A stretch of 64,000 bases of DNA from Rubrimonas cliftonensis (GCF_900107585.1 NZ_FNQM01000015.1:1-64000); one strand, 5' to 3'. Positions 34,830 through 43,403 are shown, numbered from the stretch's first letter. The notes: generated by a model from the sequence alone, not told the origin. Translations and numbers: made by a program.

Positions 34830-35201
34830 TCAGCGCAACTTGCGGCGCTCGACCAACGGCTTGCGGACCACGCCGTCGGAATGCCCGCCAAAGCGGCGGG
34901 CAGGCGCCCGGTTTGCGCGCTCCCGGTCGACGCCGGGAGGACCGCCGTCCTCGTGGAGGTTCAGGATCATGGCGCTCTGCACGCTCGCAACCGAACTCTT
35001 GTAGACGAGTTGCGCAGCGCCGCCGCGCGCCAGAAGGAACGCGTAGGCGTCGAAGGCCGTCACCACGCCCTCGAGCTTTACGCCGCTGCGCAGATAAATC
35101 AGCACCGACGCCGCCTGCGCCGCCGCCGCCGCGAGCCAGACGTCCTGCAGCGGGCGCCTGGTCGACCCTTTTGAAGCCCGTACGCCGCCGCCGCCGTCCA
35201 T
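34830..35201 (-). CDS. Hfq-like RNA-binding (Sm-fold) protein
   Basis: A 123-residue protein whose central part aligns with Hfq. It has LQDVWL (18-23), the Sm1 motif VLIYLRSGVKLEGVV...FDAYAFLL (33-57) and the Sm2 motif QLVYKSSVASV (64-74), which matches the Hfq VYKHAISTV strand with the His replaced by Ser. The N-terminal extension is Gly-rich and the C-terminal tail is basic (ARRFGGHS...KPLVERRKLR). ATG 35201 has GGAGG 9 bases upstream. Element-borne Hfq homologues are unusual; this one could act on the element's own leaders or on host sRNAs. Confidence 0.8.
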   Translation of the reverse strand: MDGGGGVRASKGSTRRPLQDVWLAAAAAQAASVLIYLRSGVKLEGVVTAFDAYAFLLARGGAAQLVYKSSVASVQSAMILNLHEDGGPPGVDRERANRAPARRFGGHSDGVVRKPLVERRKLR

Positions 35202-35319
35202 CGCCGCCATCCTCCGCGCAACCTGCGCCATCGCTCGACATGCTGCACTGCACAACGACGATTGTCGAGAAACAACGCCACGGGCGGCGGCGATCGCCTT
35301 GGCGACGCTGAGCAGAAAT

Positions 35320-35338
35320 CGTATGACTTGGTCATACG
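35320..35338. promoter_or_regulatory. Palindromic operator of the parDE pair
   Basis: CGTATGAC, a 3-base spacer TTG, and GTCATACG form a perfect 8-bp dyad. It ends 9 bp before the ParD start and overlaps the ribosome site. ParD antitoxins autoregulate through such dyads. The half-site CGTATGA is also the core of the nonamers upstream of parA at 53.8 kb. Confidence 0.75.
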
Positions 35339-35347
35339 GAGGGCGGC

Positions 35348-35617
35348 ATGACGGTCAAGACCACGCTGAGCTTCACCGAGCGGCACCACAGCTATCTCCG
35401 CGAAAAGGTGCGCGACGGGGTGTTCGCCACGACGAGCGCCGCAGTCGCGGCCGCCGTGGAGCGGCTGATCGAAGATGAGGAGGCGCGGGAGACCGCGCTC
35501 GGCGCGATGGCCGACGACATTCGCGCGCGTCTCGGCACGTCGCGCGACGACTATCGCGACATCGACGCCGTGTTCGCCGATGTCGAACGCGACATCGCGG
35601 CGCCCGACGGCGCGTGA
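35348..35617 (+). CDS. parD: ParD-family antitoxin
   Basis: An 89-residue protein with an N-terminal ribbon-helix-helix DNA-binding domain (VKTTLSFTERHHSYLREKV, then TTSAAVAAAVERLIEDEEARE) and an acidic C-terminal toxin-binding tail. The gene is preceded by a perfect dyad operator and its stop overlaps the ParE start (GTGA), the standard layout for an autoregulated, coupled TA pair. It neutralises the toxin encoded next. Confidence 0.9.
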   Translation: MTVKTTLSFTERHHSYLREKVRDGVFATTSAAVAAAVERLIEDEEARETALGAMADDIRARLGTSRDDYRDIDAVFADVERDIAAPDGA

Positions 35618-35934
35618 GCCACGCCGTCAGGCTGCACCCCGCGGTTCGCAGCGACCTGGTCCGCATCGGGCGGCTGATCGGCGACTACGCCGGCGAGGCC
35701 GCCGCACGGCGCAAGCTCACGGAGATCCGCGCCGTCATCGAGAAGCTCGGCGAGATCCCCCACCGCGGCTCGATCCGCGACGAGATCGCGCCGGGTCTGC
35801 GCGCGATCCCCGCCGGACGCCGCGCTGTCGTCGTCTTCACCGTCGACGACGCGACACGCACCGTGTTCGTCCATGCCATCGGCTACGCCGGCTCCGACTG
35901 GATCAGCGCCGCGCGCAGCCGACCGGCGCGCTGA
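35614..35934 (+). CDS. parE: ParE-family toxin
   Basis: A 106-residue toxin of the RelE/ParE superfamily, with HPAVRSDLVRIGRLIGDYAGE, IEKLGEIPHRGSIRDEIAPGLRAIP and the late strand RRAVVVFTVDD...VFVHAIGYAGSDW. ParE toxins typically inhibit gyrase. It starts at a GTG overlapping the antitoxin stop. The pair should promote inheritance of the element. Confidence 0.88.
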   Translation: MSHAVRLHPAVRSDLVRIGRLIGDYAGEAAARRKLTEIRAVIEKLGEIPHRGSIRDEIAPGLRAIPAGRRAVVVFTVDDATRTVFVHAIGYAGSDWISAARSRPAR

Positions 35935-35984
35935 CGCATCCTCAGCCCCGTCCGACCGGACCGGCTGCGCGAGCGCTGCGCGCC

Positions 35985-36051
35985 AAAGCCCAAGCGCCAT
36001 CCCTTCCTTCCGGCCCCGCATGGGGGCCGCAAGAAAGAGGGTCCCCGCGCC
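35985..36051 (+). promoter_or_regulatory. Leader RNA motif L1 (before the helicase gene)
   Basis: AAAGCCCAAGCGCC (35985-35998) is followed by a hairpin CGGCCCC/GGGGCCG (36011-36017/36023-36029), then GCAAGAAAGAGG, and the ATG 11 bases later. The same order recurs before six other genes. The conserved single strands with variable stems suggest a structured cis-regulatory leader that presents or hides the ribosome site. Confidence 0.55.
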
Positions 36052-39000
36052 ATGAACCTGCTCACCCCCATCGCAGACGCCGCGCCTTCCGCCGCCGGCC
36101 CCGCGCTCGCCCAGCTCGCGCGCGCCCTGTTCCTGCGCGCGCTCTCGGGCCCCGCGCTGACGCCGGCGCTCCTCAGCCGGCTCATGACCGACGCCTTCGA
36201 CGGCGGGGACGCCAGTGGGCGGTGGTCGTGGCGACAGGCCTACGACGTCGGCGAGGCGGCCGCGGCGAAGGCGTTCATTCGCAACGCCGAGGCGATGAAG
36301 CGCCGCGACGCGGAAACCCTCACGGCGCTCGCCGCGAAGACCGCCGCCCGCCTGCCGCTGCAATCGCGCCGCAGCGAGACGCAGAACCGTCTGTCGCAGT
36401 TCTCCACGCCCCTGCCGCTCGCCGTCGTCGCGGCGATAGCGGCCCATGTGCGCGCCGGCGAGCCCGCGCTCGAGCCGAGCTGCGGCACAGGACTGCTCGC
36501 AGCGCCGCTCGCAGCCCTCGGCGCAAGGCTCGTCCTGAACGAGATCGACGCAGATCGCCGCGCGTTGGCCGAGGCCGCCACCGGCGTCGCGCCGACGGCC
36601 CATGACGCGGAGTTCATCGACGACCTGCTCGACCCCGACATCCGCCCCAGCCTCGTCGTGATGAACCCGCCCTTCAGCGCCACAGTCGCGCGCGCCGGCG
36701 ATCCGACCGTCGCAGGCAGCCATCTCGTCTCGGCGCTGAAGCGCCTCGCCGACGGCGGCAGGCTCGCGGCGATCATGCCGTCAGGCTTCTCGGCGGAAGG
36801 CTCAGGGCGCGCCGGCTGGATCGCGGCGACGGAGCGCGCCTGCCTGCGCGCGCGCATCGCGCTGCCGGGCGCGGCCTTCGCCCGCCACGGCGTGCGCGTC
36901 GACACGGTGCTCGCGGTCTTCGACAAGATCGCCCAGAGCGACGTCGCGCCGCTCATCGCGCAGGCGGCTACGCTGGACGAGGCGCTGGCGATGGCCGCGA
37001 CGCTGACGCGCGGACCCTCTGAGGCCGCGCGCCCGTCGCCGACAGACGCCCACATCGTCGCGCCGCCCGCCGCGAAACGCTCTGAGCGCGTCGCAGAGCC
37101 GTCTTCCGCGAACGCCGAGCGCGAGCCGGAGCTGCTCTTCGCCATCCGGCGCGAAGCGGGCGCGCCGCTCGTCTACACGGTGCGCGACGAGGCGACCGCA
37201 TCCGGCGAGGACGGCCTCTATGCGGCCTGGCGGCTTGGGCGCGTCGCCATCCCGGACGCGCGCGAGCACCCCACGCCGCTGGTGGAATCTGCGGCGATGG
37301 CGTCGATCGCGCCGCCGGCGCCGACCGCACAGCCCGTGATTCCGGCGTCGCTGGTGCGTCGCGGGGCGCTCTCCGACGCCCAGCTCGAGACGCTGATCTA
37401 CGCAGCGGAGGCCTTCGAGCGCGACCTGCCCGGCGCGGTGCGCATCGACGCCGAATGGCGCAGCGCCGTCGCCTGCCCCGACGACGCGCCCGACGCGGTC
37501 AAGCTCAGGCGCGGGTTCTTCCTCGGCGACGGCACCGGCTGCGGCAAGGGCCGCCAGGTAGCCGGCGTCATCCTCGACGCCTGGAACCGCGGCCTGCGCC
37601 GCGCGGTCTGGCTCTCGAAATCCGACAAGCTGATCGAGGACGCAATCCGCGACTGGACCGCCCTCGGCGGCGACGCCGGCGACGTCCGCCCGCTCGCCAA
37701 GTGGAAGCTCGGGGAAGACGTCCGAAGGCGGGAAGGCATCCTCTTCGTCACCTACGCCACGCTGCGCGTCGGGCCGCGCCAGGGCAAGGCTGGCCGGCTG
37801 GAGCAGATCGCCGCCTGGCTCGGCGCCGGTTTCGAAGGCGTCATCGCCTTCGACGAGGCCCACGCCATGGGCGGCGCCGCAGGATCCAAGTCCGATCGCG
37901 GCGACAGGAAGGGCAGCCAGCAGGGCGTCGCAGGCCTGCGCCTGCAACTCGCAGCCCCCCGCGCGCGCGTCCTCTACGTCTCGGCCACCGGCGCCACCAC
38001 CATCGAGAACCTCGCCTACGCCAGCCGCCTAGGCCTCTGGGGCCAGGGCGACTACCCATTCCAGACCCGCGAGGCCTTCATGACGGCGATGGAGGCCGGC
38101 GGCGTCGCGGCGATGGAAGTCGTCGCGCGCGACCTCAAGGCGCTGGGGCTCTACACCGCCCGCGCGCTCAGCTTCGACGGCGTCGAGTACGAGATCCTCG
38201 AGCACGCCCTCACCCCGGCGCAGACCGCCGTCTACGACGCCTTCGCCGACTCGTTCCAGGTCATCCACAGAAATCTCGAGGCGGCGATGAAAGCGACCGG
38301 GATCACTGGCCATGACGGCGCCTGCAACGACAAGGCCGCGAAGGCGGCGGTGCGCTCGCGCTTCGAAAGCCTCAAGCAGCGCTTCTTCAACCACCTGCTC
38401 ACCGGCATGAAGACCCCGGCCATGCTCGACGACGTCGAAGAGACCCTCGCGGCCGGCATGAGCGCGGTCATTCAGATCGTCTCCACCGGCGAGGCGCTGA
38501 TGGACCGCCGCCTCGACGCGCTGACGGCCGAGGAGCGCGAGGATCTGGTGATTAGTGCGACGCCTCTCGAATACGTAGTCGAGTACCTGCGCGAGGCCTT
38601 TCCCACCGAGTTGCGCCGGGTGTGCGAAGACGAGAACGGCGCCCCCTACACCGAGCTCGTGCGCGACGAGACGGGCCGCGTGGTCGAGAGCCGCGAGGCG
38701 GCCGCCCTGCGCGACGCGATGATCGAAAACCTCTGCATGCTGACGCCGGTCCAGACCGCGCTCGACCAGATCCTCTGGCGCTTCGGACCGCGCGCCGTGG
38801 CGGAGGCGACCGGGCGCACGCGCCGCGTCGTCGAGGTCGAGGACGGCGGCGAACGCCGGCTGCGCGTCGAGCGCCGCGCCGGCGCCGCCAACACCGCCGA
38901 GACGCAGGCCTTCATGCGCGGCGACAAACGCATCCTGGTCTTCTCGGAGGCCGGCGGCACCGGACGCAGCTACCACGCCGACCGCGACGCGCCCAACCGC

Positions 39001-40365
39001 GAGCGGCGCGTCCACTACCTGCTCGAGGCGGGCTGGAAGGCCGATACGGCCGTCCAGGGCCTCGGCCGCACGCATCGCTCCAACCAGGTCTCCGCCCCGC
39101 TCTTCAAGCCGGTCACGACGGACGTGAAGGGCGAGAAGCGGTTCATCTCCACGATCTCCCGGCGGCTCGATTCCCTGGGCGCGCTCACCAAGGGCGCTGC
39201 CAGAACCGGCGGCCAGGGCATGTTCCGCACCGAGGACAACCTCGAGAGCCGCTTCGCCAAGGCGGCCCTGCGGGTGTTCTACGCCGCCGTGTCCAGCGGC
39301 GAGGCAAGCTCGATCGCGCTGGAGGCGTTCGAGGCGAAGACCGGCCTGAAGCTCGTCGGCGAGGACGGCGCGCTGCTGGAGGAGCTGCCCCCGATCACGC
39401 GGTTCCTGAACCGCATCCTCGCCCTGCGCATCGCCGAGCAGAACGCCATATTCGAGGAGTTCACCGACATCATCGCGGAGCGCGTCGCCGAGGCCGAAGC
39501 CGCCGGCCAGCTGGAGGACGGCTGCGCGACGCTGGTCGCCGACAGCGTCGAGCTCCTGGAGACCCACATCCTGCGGACCTGCGCGGTCAGCGGAGCCGAG
39601 ACGATCGGCTGGCGGCTCAGGCTTTCCACCCGCATCGAGCGCTTCAGCGTCGCAGACATGCGCCGCCGCTACGGCGAGGCGCTTGCGACGATGGTCAACG
39701 ACGACAGCGGCGCCGTCGCCTTCCAGCGCGGCTGGAACGCGCGCTACCACGACGACGGCATGGTGGAGGAGCAGGTGCAGCTGCTCCGCCCGCACGGCCG
39801 CGAAGTGATGACGCTGGCCAAGCTCGGGAAATCCTGCTGGCGAGCCTGCGACGAGGACCGCTTCGCAGCCCTCTGGCAGGCCGCCGTCGCCGCCCTGCCG
39901 GAGTTCGAGCGCGAGGAGGTCATCCTGATCGGCGGGCTGATCCTGCCGGTCTGGAAGCACCTCGGCGAAGAGGCCCCGACCATCCGACGCGTGACGACCG
40001 ACTGCGGCCGCACGCTGATCGGCCGCGTCGTCGCCCCCGACCGGCTCAAGGGGCTGACAGCCGTCATGCGCGCCGCGGCCCCGACCGACGCGCAGGGCGT
40101 CGCCCACGCCGTCATGATCGGCGGGCGGAAGATCGCGCTGGCGCAGGACGCGCGCCTCGCGCGGCGGCTGGTCGCCGGCAGCCAGCGCTGCGAGATCGAG
40201 AACGCCCCCGCCGACCTCGCCCGCGCGCTCAAGGCCGCCGGCTGCTTCGTCGAGATCATCCAGTACCGCGCGCGCGTCTTCGCGCCGGTGACGGCCGACC
40301 TCGAACCCGCAGGCGTCGAGGCGCTGGCGCGCGTGCTGGCGCTGCTGCCGCCAGTGGAGGCCTGA
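36052..40365 (+). CDS. Methyltransferase-helicase fusion, strawberry-notch type
   Basis: A 1437-residue protein. The N-terminal domain (about 115-300) is an adenine-methyltransferase-like fold with an S-adenosylmethionine site EPSCGTGLLAAPL and catalytic NPPF (205-208). The central part is a superfamily 2 ATPase of the strawberry-notch type, with GDGTGCGKGRQ near 495, DEAH near 601-604, and the late motif QGLGRTHRSNQ near 1003 followed by TTDVKGEKRFISTISRRLDSLGALT. Such giant proteins are common on alphaproteobacterial plasmids and ICEs and are thought to protect or remodel entering DNA. It has the L1 leader. Confidence 0.85.
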   Translation: MNLLTPIADAAPSAAGPALAQLARALFLRALSGPALTPALLSRLMTDAFDGGDASGRWSWRQAYDVGEAAAAKAFIRNAEAMKRRDAETLTALAAKTAARLPLQSRRSETQNRLSQFSTPLPLAVVAAIAAHVRAGEPALEPSCGTGLLAAPLAALGARLVLNEIDADRRALAEAATGVAPTAHDAEFIDDLLDPDIRPSLVVMNPPFSATVARAGDPTVAGSHLVSALKRLADGGRLAAIMPSGFSAEGSGRAGWIAATERACLRARIALPGAAFARHGVRVDTVLAVFDKIAQSDVAPLIAQAATLDEALAMAATLTRGPSEAARPSPTDAHIVAPPAAKRSERVAEPSSANAEREPELLFAIRREAGAPLVYTVRDEATASGEDGLYAAWRLGRVAIPDAREHPTPLVESAAMASIAPPAPTAQPVIPASLVRRGALSDAQLETLIYAAEAFERDLPGAVRIDAEWRSAVACPDDAPDAVKLRRGFFLGDGTGCGKGRQVAGVILDAWNRGLRRAVWLSKSDKLIEDAIRDWTALGGDAGDVRPLAKWKLGEDVRRREGILFVTYATLRVGPRQGKAGRLEQIAAWLGAGFEGVIAFDEAHAMGGAAGSKSDRGDRKGSQQGVAGLRLQLAAPRARVLYVSATGATTIENLAYASRLGLWGQGDYPFQTREAFMTAMEAGGVAAMEVVARDLKALGLYTARALSFDGVEYEILEHALTPAQTAVYDAFADSFQVIHRNLEAAMKATGITGHDGACNDKAAKAAVRSRFESLKQRFFNHLLTGMKTPAMLDDVEETLAAGMSAVIQIVSTGEALMDRRLDALTAEEREDLVISATPLEYVVEYLREAFPTELRRVCEDENGAPYTELVRDETGRVVESREAAALRDAMIENLCMLTPVQTALDQILWRFGPRAVAEATGRTRRVVEVEDGGERRLRVERRAGAANTAETQAFMRGDKRILVFSEAGGTGRSYHADRDAPNRERRVHYLLEAGWKADTAVQGLGRTHRSNQVSAPLFKPVTTDVKGEKRFISTISRRLDSLGALTKGAARTGGQGMFRTEDNLESRFAKAALRVFYAAVSSGEASSIALEAFEAKTGLKLVGEDGALLEELPPITRFLNRILALRIAEQNAIFEEFTDIIAERVAEAEAAGQLEDGCATLVADSVELLETHILRTCAVSGAETIGWRLRLSTRIERFSVADMRRRYGEALATMVNDDSGAVAFQRGWNARYHDDGMVEEQVQLLRPHGREVMTLAKLGKSCWRACDEDRFAALWQAAVAALPEFEREEVILIGGLILPVWKHLGEEAPTIRRVTTDCGRTLIGRVVAPDRLKGLTAVMRAAAPTDAQGVAHAVMIGGRKIALAQDARLARRLVAGSQRCEIENAPADLARALKAAGCFVEIIQYRARVFAPVTADLEPAGVEALARVLALLPPVEA

Positions 40366-40391
40366 GCGCGGCCGGACGCCGGCGGCGCGTC

Positions 40392-40455
40392 AAAGAGCAA
40401 GAGCCCTCCCCTCCGGGCGGCCCCATGGCCGCCTGCAGAGAAAGGCCTCTCCCCC
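40392..40455 (+). promoter_or_regulatory. Leader RNA motif L2
   Basis: AAAGAGCAAGAGCC (40392-40405), hairpin GGCGGCC/GGCCGCC with loop CCAT (40416-40433), then GCAGAGAAAGG (ending 40445) and CCTCTCCC just before the ATG at 40456. The final GGCCTCT can also pair imperfectly with the upstream AGAGCC, so two alternative structures are possible. Confidence 0.6.
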
Positions 40456-40896
40456 ATGTTCACCGAAATCGTCATGCTGGATCATCGGCGCCCGCTCGCC
40501 GAGCGCCGCCGCAGCCGCCGGACCTGCGGTCCCTACCGCTGGCGCCCCTGCCCGCCCAACCGTGGGCGCGGCTTCTACGTCTCTTCGCACGACGCCGCCG
40601 CCGTGGACGAAGCCGGCTCCTCGTTCCGGCTGCGCTTCGGCCTGGCCGCCGCCCACTGGACCTGCGCGCAGGACTGGCGCGGCGCATTCGGCCTCGACGC
40701 CTGGACGCCGATCGTCGCGCGCCTCAACCACGGCCGCGGGTTTCTCGCCGGCGCCTCGCTCGGCCGCGGCATGTGCGCCTTCGTCGACGCCGACATCTTC
40801 GCAGACCCGGTCGACGCCGCCATCGCCGCCGACGACGCCGCGCGCGAAGCGGCCGAAGCCGACATGCGCGACGGCGACACGGAGCAGGCGGCGTGA
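40456..40896 (+). CDS. Hypothetical accessory protein (146 aa)
   Basis: A 146-residue protein with a basic N-terminus (LAERRRSRRTCGPYRWRPCPP), an aromatic middle (RGFYVSSHD, RLRFGLAAAHWTCAQDWRGAFGLDAWTPIVARL) and an acidic helical tail (DAAIAADDAAREAAEADM). No family recognised. It is preceded by leader motif L2 and overlaps the next gene by GTGA, starting a run of tightly packed accessory genes. Confidence 0.6.
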   Translation: MFTEIVMLDHRRPLAERRRSRRTCGPYRWRPCPPNRGRGFYVSSHDAAAVDEAGSSFRLRFGLAAAHWTCAQDWRGAFGLDAWTPIVARLNHGRGFLAGASLGRGMCAFVDADIFADPVDAAIAADDAAREAAEADMRDGDTEQAA

Positions 40897-41324
40897 CCGC
40901 CCGCAGCCCCCGGGAAAGCCGCAAGGCGCTCGACTTCCCCGACAACCCTTTCGACGCCGCCGGCTATGTCGGCGATCTCGTCTGCCTCGTCCTCGGGGCG
41001 GAGGAGCCGCCGCCCGCCGCGCAGACGCCCTACCGCCACTGGCGCGCCGACGCGGTGCGCAGGATCACCGGCTGTCTTGACGCCTGCGTCTTCGCCTCCG
41101 GCGTCGACTTCGCGGCCATAGCGGCCGCCGTCGCAGCCCATGCGCAGGCGCATTACGGGAAGGACGGCTGGGACTTCATCGTCGAATGCTGGACGCTGGA
41201 CGAGATCATCGCGGAGCTGCGCGAGGAAGGCGTCGCCTCGCGCAGCGCGGCCATCGCGGATTTCGCCAGGATCGCGGCGCTTCTGGACGAGCGGCGCGCC
41301 GAAGTCCGCGCGGAGGCGTGGTGA
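40893..41324 (+). CDS. Hypothetical accessory protein (143 aa)
   Basis: A 143-residue helical protein (LDFPDNPFDAAGYVGDLVCLVLG, then AAAVAAHAQAHYGKDGWDFIVECWTLDEIIAEL). It begins at a GTG overlapping the previous stop and ends overlapping the next ATG. The HYGKDGWDFIVECW segment looks conserved in style but I cannot name the family. No signal or membrane segment. Confidence 0.6.
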   Translation: MTARSPRESRKALDFPDNPFDAAGYVGDLVCLVLGAEEPPPAAQTPYRHWRADAVRRITGCLDACVFASGVDFAAIAAAVAAHAQAHYGKDGWDFIVECWTLDEIIAELREEGVASRSAAIADFARIAALLDERRAEVRAEAW

Positions 41325-41515
41325 TGGGCGCGCCCGACCCGACGCCCGGCACGATCGGCGCGCTGGAGGCGCAGGCCGGCGTGGGCCGCGACCATCACGA
41401 CCGCTTCGCCTTCTGGATCGCCTTCAAGGGCGAAGCCGACCCCATCGCCGCCGGCGTCGCCGAACTTCGAAGACGCATCGCCGGCCGCTGCGACGCGCCG
41501 GCGGGCGGTCGATGA
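41324..41515 (+). CDS. Small hypothetical protein (63 aa)
   Basis: A 63-residue protein (ATIGALEAQAGVGRDHHDRFAFWIAF-like start, then ADPIAAGVAELRRRIAGRC). The ATG overlaps the preceding stop (TGATG) and its stop overlaps the next start (ATGA), so it is supported mainly by its place in an overlapping gene chain. No function evident. Confidence 0.5.
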   Translation: MGAPDPTPGTIGALEAQAGVGRDHHDRFAFWIAFKGEADPIAAGVAELRRRIAGRCDAPAGGR

Positions 41516-41811
41516 CGGACGACGACCCGGCCGGCGATTTCTGCGGGTTCGCGCATCCGGTCCTCGCGGTCGCCTGCCCCGACTGCAAGGCCCGCATCGG
41601 CGCGATGTGCATGCGTCCGTCAGGCCACCGCGCCAGCGATTTCCACCAGTCCCGCAAGGCGGCGGCCGACGCCGCCTTCATCGCGCGCCACGGCGCGGCC
41701 GCCTCCATCGAGCGCACCGCCGCCGGATGGGCGATCGACCCGACCGGCGACGCCGAGGCCCGCGCCACTGATGCCGCAGGCTCCGACCTGCCGCTCTTCG
41801 CGGCCCGCTGA
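41512..41811 (+). CDS. Small zinc-finger-like protein
   Basis: A 99-residue protein containing HPVLAVACPDCKARIGAMCMRPSGHRASDFH split over residues about 15-45. Cys-X2-Cys, a further Cys and downstream His residues form the pattern of the short zinc-finger family found in phage and plasmid accessory genes (CPxC...GxxCxxPSGxxxxxxH). It could bind nucleic acid. The C-terminal half is Ala/Asp-rich. Confidence 0.65.
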   Translation: MTDDDPAGDFCGFAHPVLAVACPDCKARIGAMCMRPSGHRASDFHQSRKAAADAAFIARHGAAASIERTAAGWAIDPTGDAEARATDAAGSDLPLFAAR

Positions 41812-41891
41812 CGCCGTCTCGCGACGGCGCAGCGCCTGCCCCCTCACCGTCAACCGGCCGCGGCGACGCGGCGCAAAAGGATCGTTTCGCA

Positions 41892-42410
41892 ATGACCAGC
41901 ACCAACACCGCGCCCCTGAGCGCCCCGCCTGACGCGCCGCGCCGTGGCGGCAATAGCCCCTGGGGCGCCGTCGACGGCGTCGAGGTTCTCGCGCCGGACG
42001 TTGTCTTCGTCTCCACGCCGAGCCATGGCGGCGCCTGGCTCTCGCCGGCGGCGCAGACCCGCATGCCCGCCGCGCTCCAGCCGATGCACGGCCGGACATG
42101 GTGGGAGGAGGACTGCGAGATCTGGGCGCCGCTCCTCGTCTTCGGACTGCACACGACCGACAACTCCCGCAGCCATGCCATCGCAGCGCTCGCCCGCTGG
42201 AAGCCCGACTGGCTCGACGCGCTGGCGGCGCCCTGCGGCGTCGTCAACGCGGCCCAGACCCGCCGCATCCAGGACCTGAGGGCGCAGATCGCGCCTGACG
42301 CGACGGTCGATCTCGCCGGCTTTCGCCGCTCCCATCGCAGCGGCTCCGTCGAAGGCTGGATCGGCGGCGTGTGGCATACGATCAGCCAGGACGGGGAGGC
42401 CGTAGGATGA
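41892..42410 (+). CDS. DUF7007-like accessory protein A
   Basis: A 172-residue protein with the motif NSPWGAVDGVEVLAPDVVFVSTPSHGGAWLS, broken over residues 21-51, typical of the DUF7007-like group (SPWG...STPSHGG). It is followed by MHGRTWWEEDCEIWAPLLVFGL and a helical C-terminus. A paralogue follows immediately (ATGA overlap). The 80 bp upstream contain a GCCGTC/GACGGC hairpin (41811-41826) and AAAAGGA before the ATG. Function unknown. Confidence 0.6.
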   Translation: MTSTNTAPLSAPPDAPRRGGNSPWGAVDGVEVLAPDVVFVSTPSHGGAWLSPAAQTRMPAALQPMHGRTWWEEDCEIWAPLLVFGLHTTDNSRSHAIAALARWKPDWLDALAAPCGVVNAAQTRRIQDLRAQIAPDATVDLAGFRRSHRSGSVEGWIGGVWHTISQDGEAVG

Positions 42411-42925
42411 CGCTTCTCGCCGCTCAAAGGATCGACCGCGACGCCCCGCCTGCACCCGGCGCGCCGTCGCCATGGGGCGCCGTCGCGCAGGCGGCCATGC
42501 TCGCCCCGGACATCTGCGCCGTCAGCGCGCGCATGGGCGACGGCCTGTGGCTCGCGGAGACGGCGCGGCTGCAGCTGCCGTTCAGCATCATGTCCGCCCA
42601 CGGTCCGGCATGGTGGTCGGCCGGGGTCAGCGCCGACGCGGCGCGCCTCGTCCTCGGCCGACGCGACCTGATCAGGGACTGCGCGGACGCCCTCCGGCGG
42701 ATCTTCGCCGAGCGCCCCGGCTGGCTCGACGTCATCGCCGAGCCGGCCGATCTGCCGAACCTCGCGCAGGCGCGGAAGATCCTCGACCTCTGGGAACGGT
42801 TCGAACTCGCCGGGTTCCCCGATCTCGGCGCGTTCAGGCGCGAGCGCGACACCGGCATGGTCCATGGCTGGATCGCCGACCGCCTCTTCGTCGGCATTGA
42901 GCCCGACGGCCGGGCCCACTCGTGA
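42407..42925 (+). CDS. DUF7007-like accessory protein B (tandem paralogue)
   Basis: A 172-residue protein of the same length and layout as its upstream neighbour: PSPWGAVAQAAMLAPDICAVSARMGDGLWLAE, the aromatic HGPAWWSAGVSAD, and a C-terminal FELAGFPDLGAFRRERDTGMVHGWIADRLF that mirrors VDLAGFRRSHRSGSVEGWIGGVW of the first. The STPSHGG motif is lost (SARMGDG), so the two have diverged after duplication. Start ATG 42407 overlaps the previous stop. Confidence 0.6.
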   Translation: MTLLAAQRIDRDAPPAPGAPSPWGAVAQAAMLAPDICAVSARMGDGLWLAETARLQLPFSIMSAHGPAWWSAGVSADAARLVLGRRDLIRDCADALRRIFAERPGWLDVIAEPADLPNLAQARKILDLWERFELAGFPDLGAFRRERDTGMVHGWIADRLFVGIEPDGRAHS

Positions 42926-42935
42926 GGAGGCGCAG

Positions 42936-43403
42936 ATGAACGTCGCGATCTACCGCATTCTCAACCTCGGCGCGAAGGACTGGCCGCCGCACGCCGGCGA
43001 CCGCGCAGCGCAACGCGCCAGCATCCAGAGCGCGCTCAAAACGATCCGGATGGCGCTAAGCTGCGAAGGCGGCCATGTCCACATCGGCAACTACGGCGTC
43101 AGCGTCCACTACTCGAGCAGACCGCGCGGCGACGACAGGACCAGCTACACCTGCGGAACCCTCAGCGGCTACTCCTTGCGCCATTGCCACACCGCGCTCG
43201 CGGCGATGGTCGCCGGCGCGCCCTGGGTCGACACGCGGCCCGTGACCGATCTCGGCGGGCTGATGCGCGCGCCGATGATCGCCTGCGGACGCGCCGCCGA
43301 GCCGGGCCCGTGGCACGCGCTCTCCTTCGCTCCGCGGGCCTACGTCTTCGAGACGCTTCGCCGCCTCGGCGCCCATGTCGGCGAGGGCCGCCGACGCCCC
43401 TGA
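42936..43403 (+). CDS. Hypothetical accessory protein (155 aa)
   Basis: A 155-residue protein starting MNVAIYRILNLGAKDW, with GAGGAGG 6 bases before the ATG. A Gly/Tyr-rich middle (GGHVHIGNYGVSVHYSSRPRGDD, TYTCGTLSGYSLRHCHTAL-like) and an Arg-rich end. I do not recognise the family. It follows the tandem DUF7007-like genes by 10 bp and is probably cotranscribed. Confidence 0.55.
   Translation: MNVAIYRILNLGAKDWPPHAGDRAAQRASIQSALKTIRMALSCEGGHVHIGNYGVSVHYSSRPRGDDRTSYTCGTLSGYSLRHCHTALAAMVAGAPWVDTRPVTDLGGLMRAPMIACGRAAEPGPWHALSFAPRAYVFETLRRLGAHVGEGRRRP

Noticed and set aside
38622-40892. Plus-strand frame running through the helicase gene into 40893
   Set aside because: Only the last part (from GTG 40893) is credible; the rest is an out-of-frame reading of the helicase gene.
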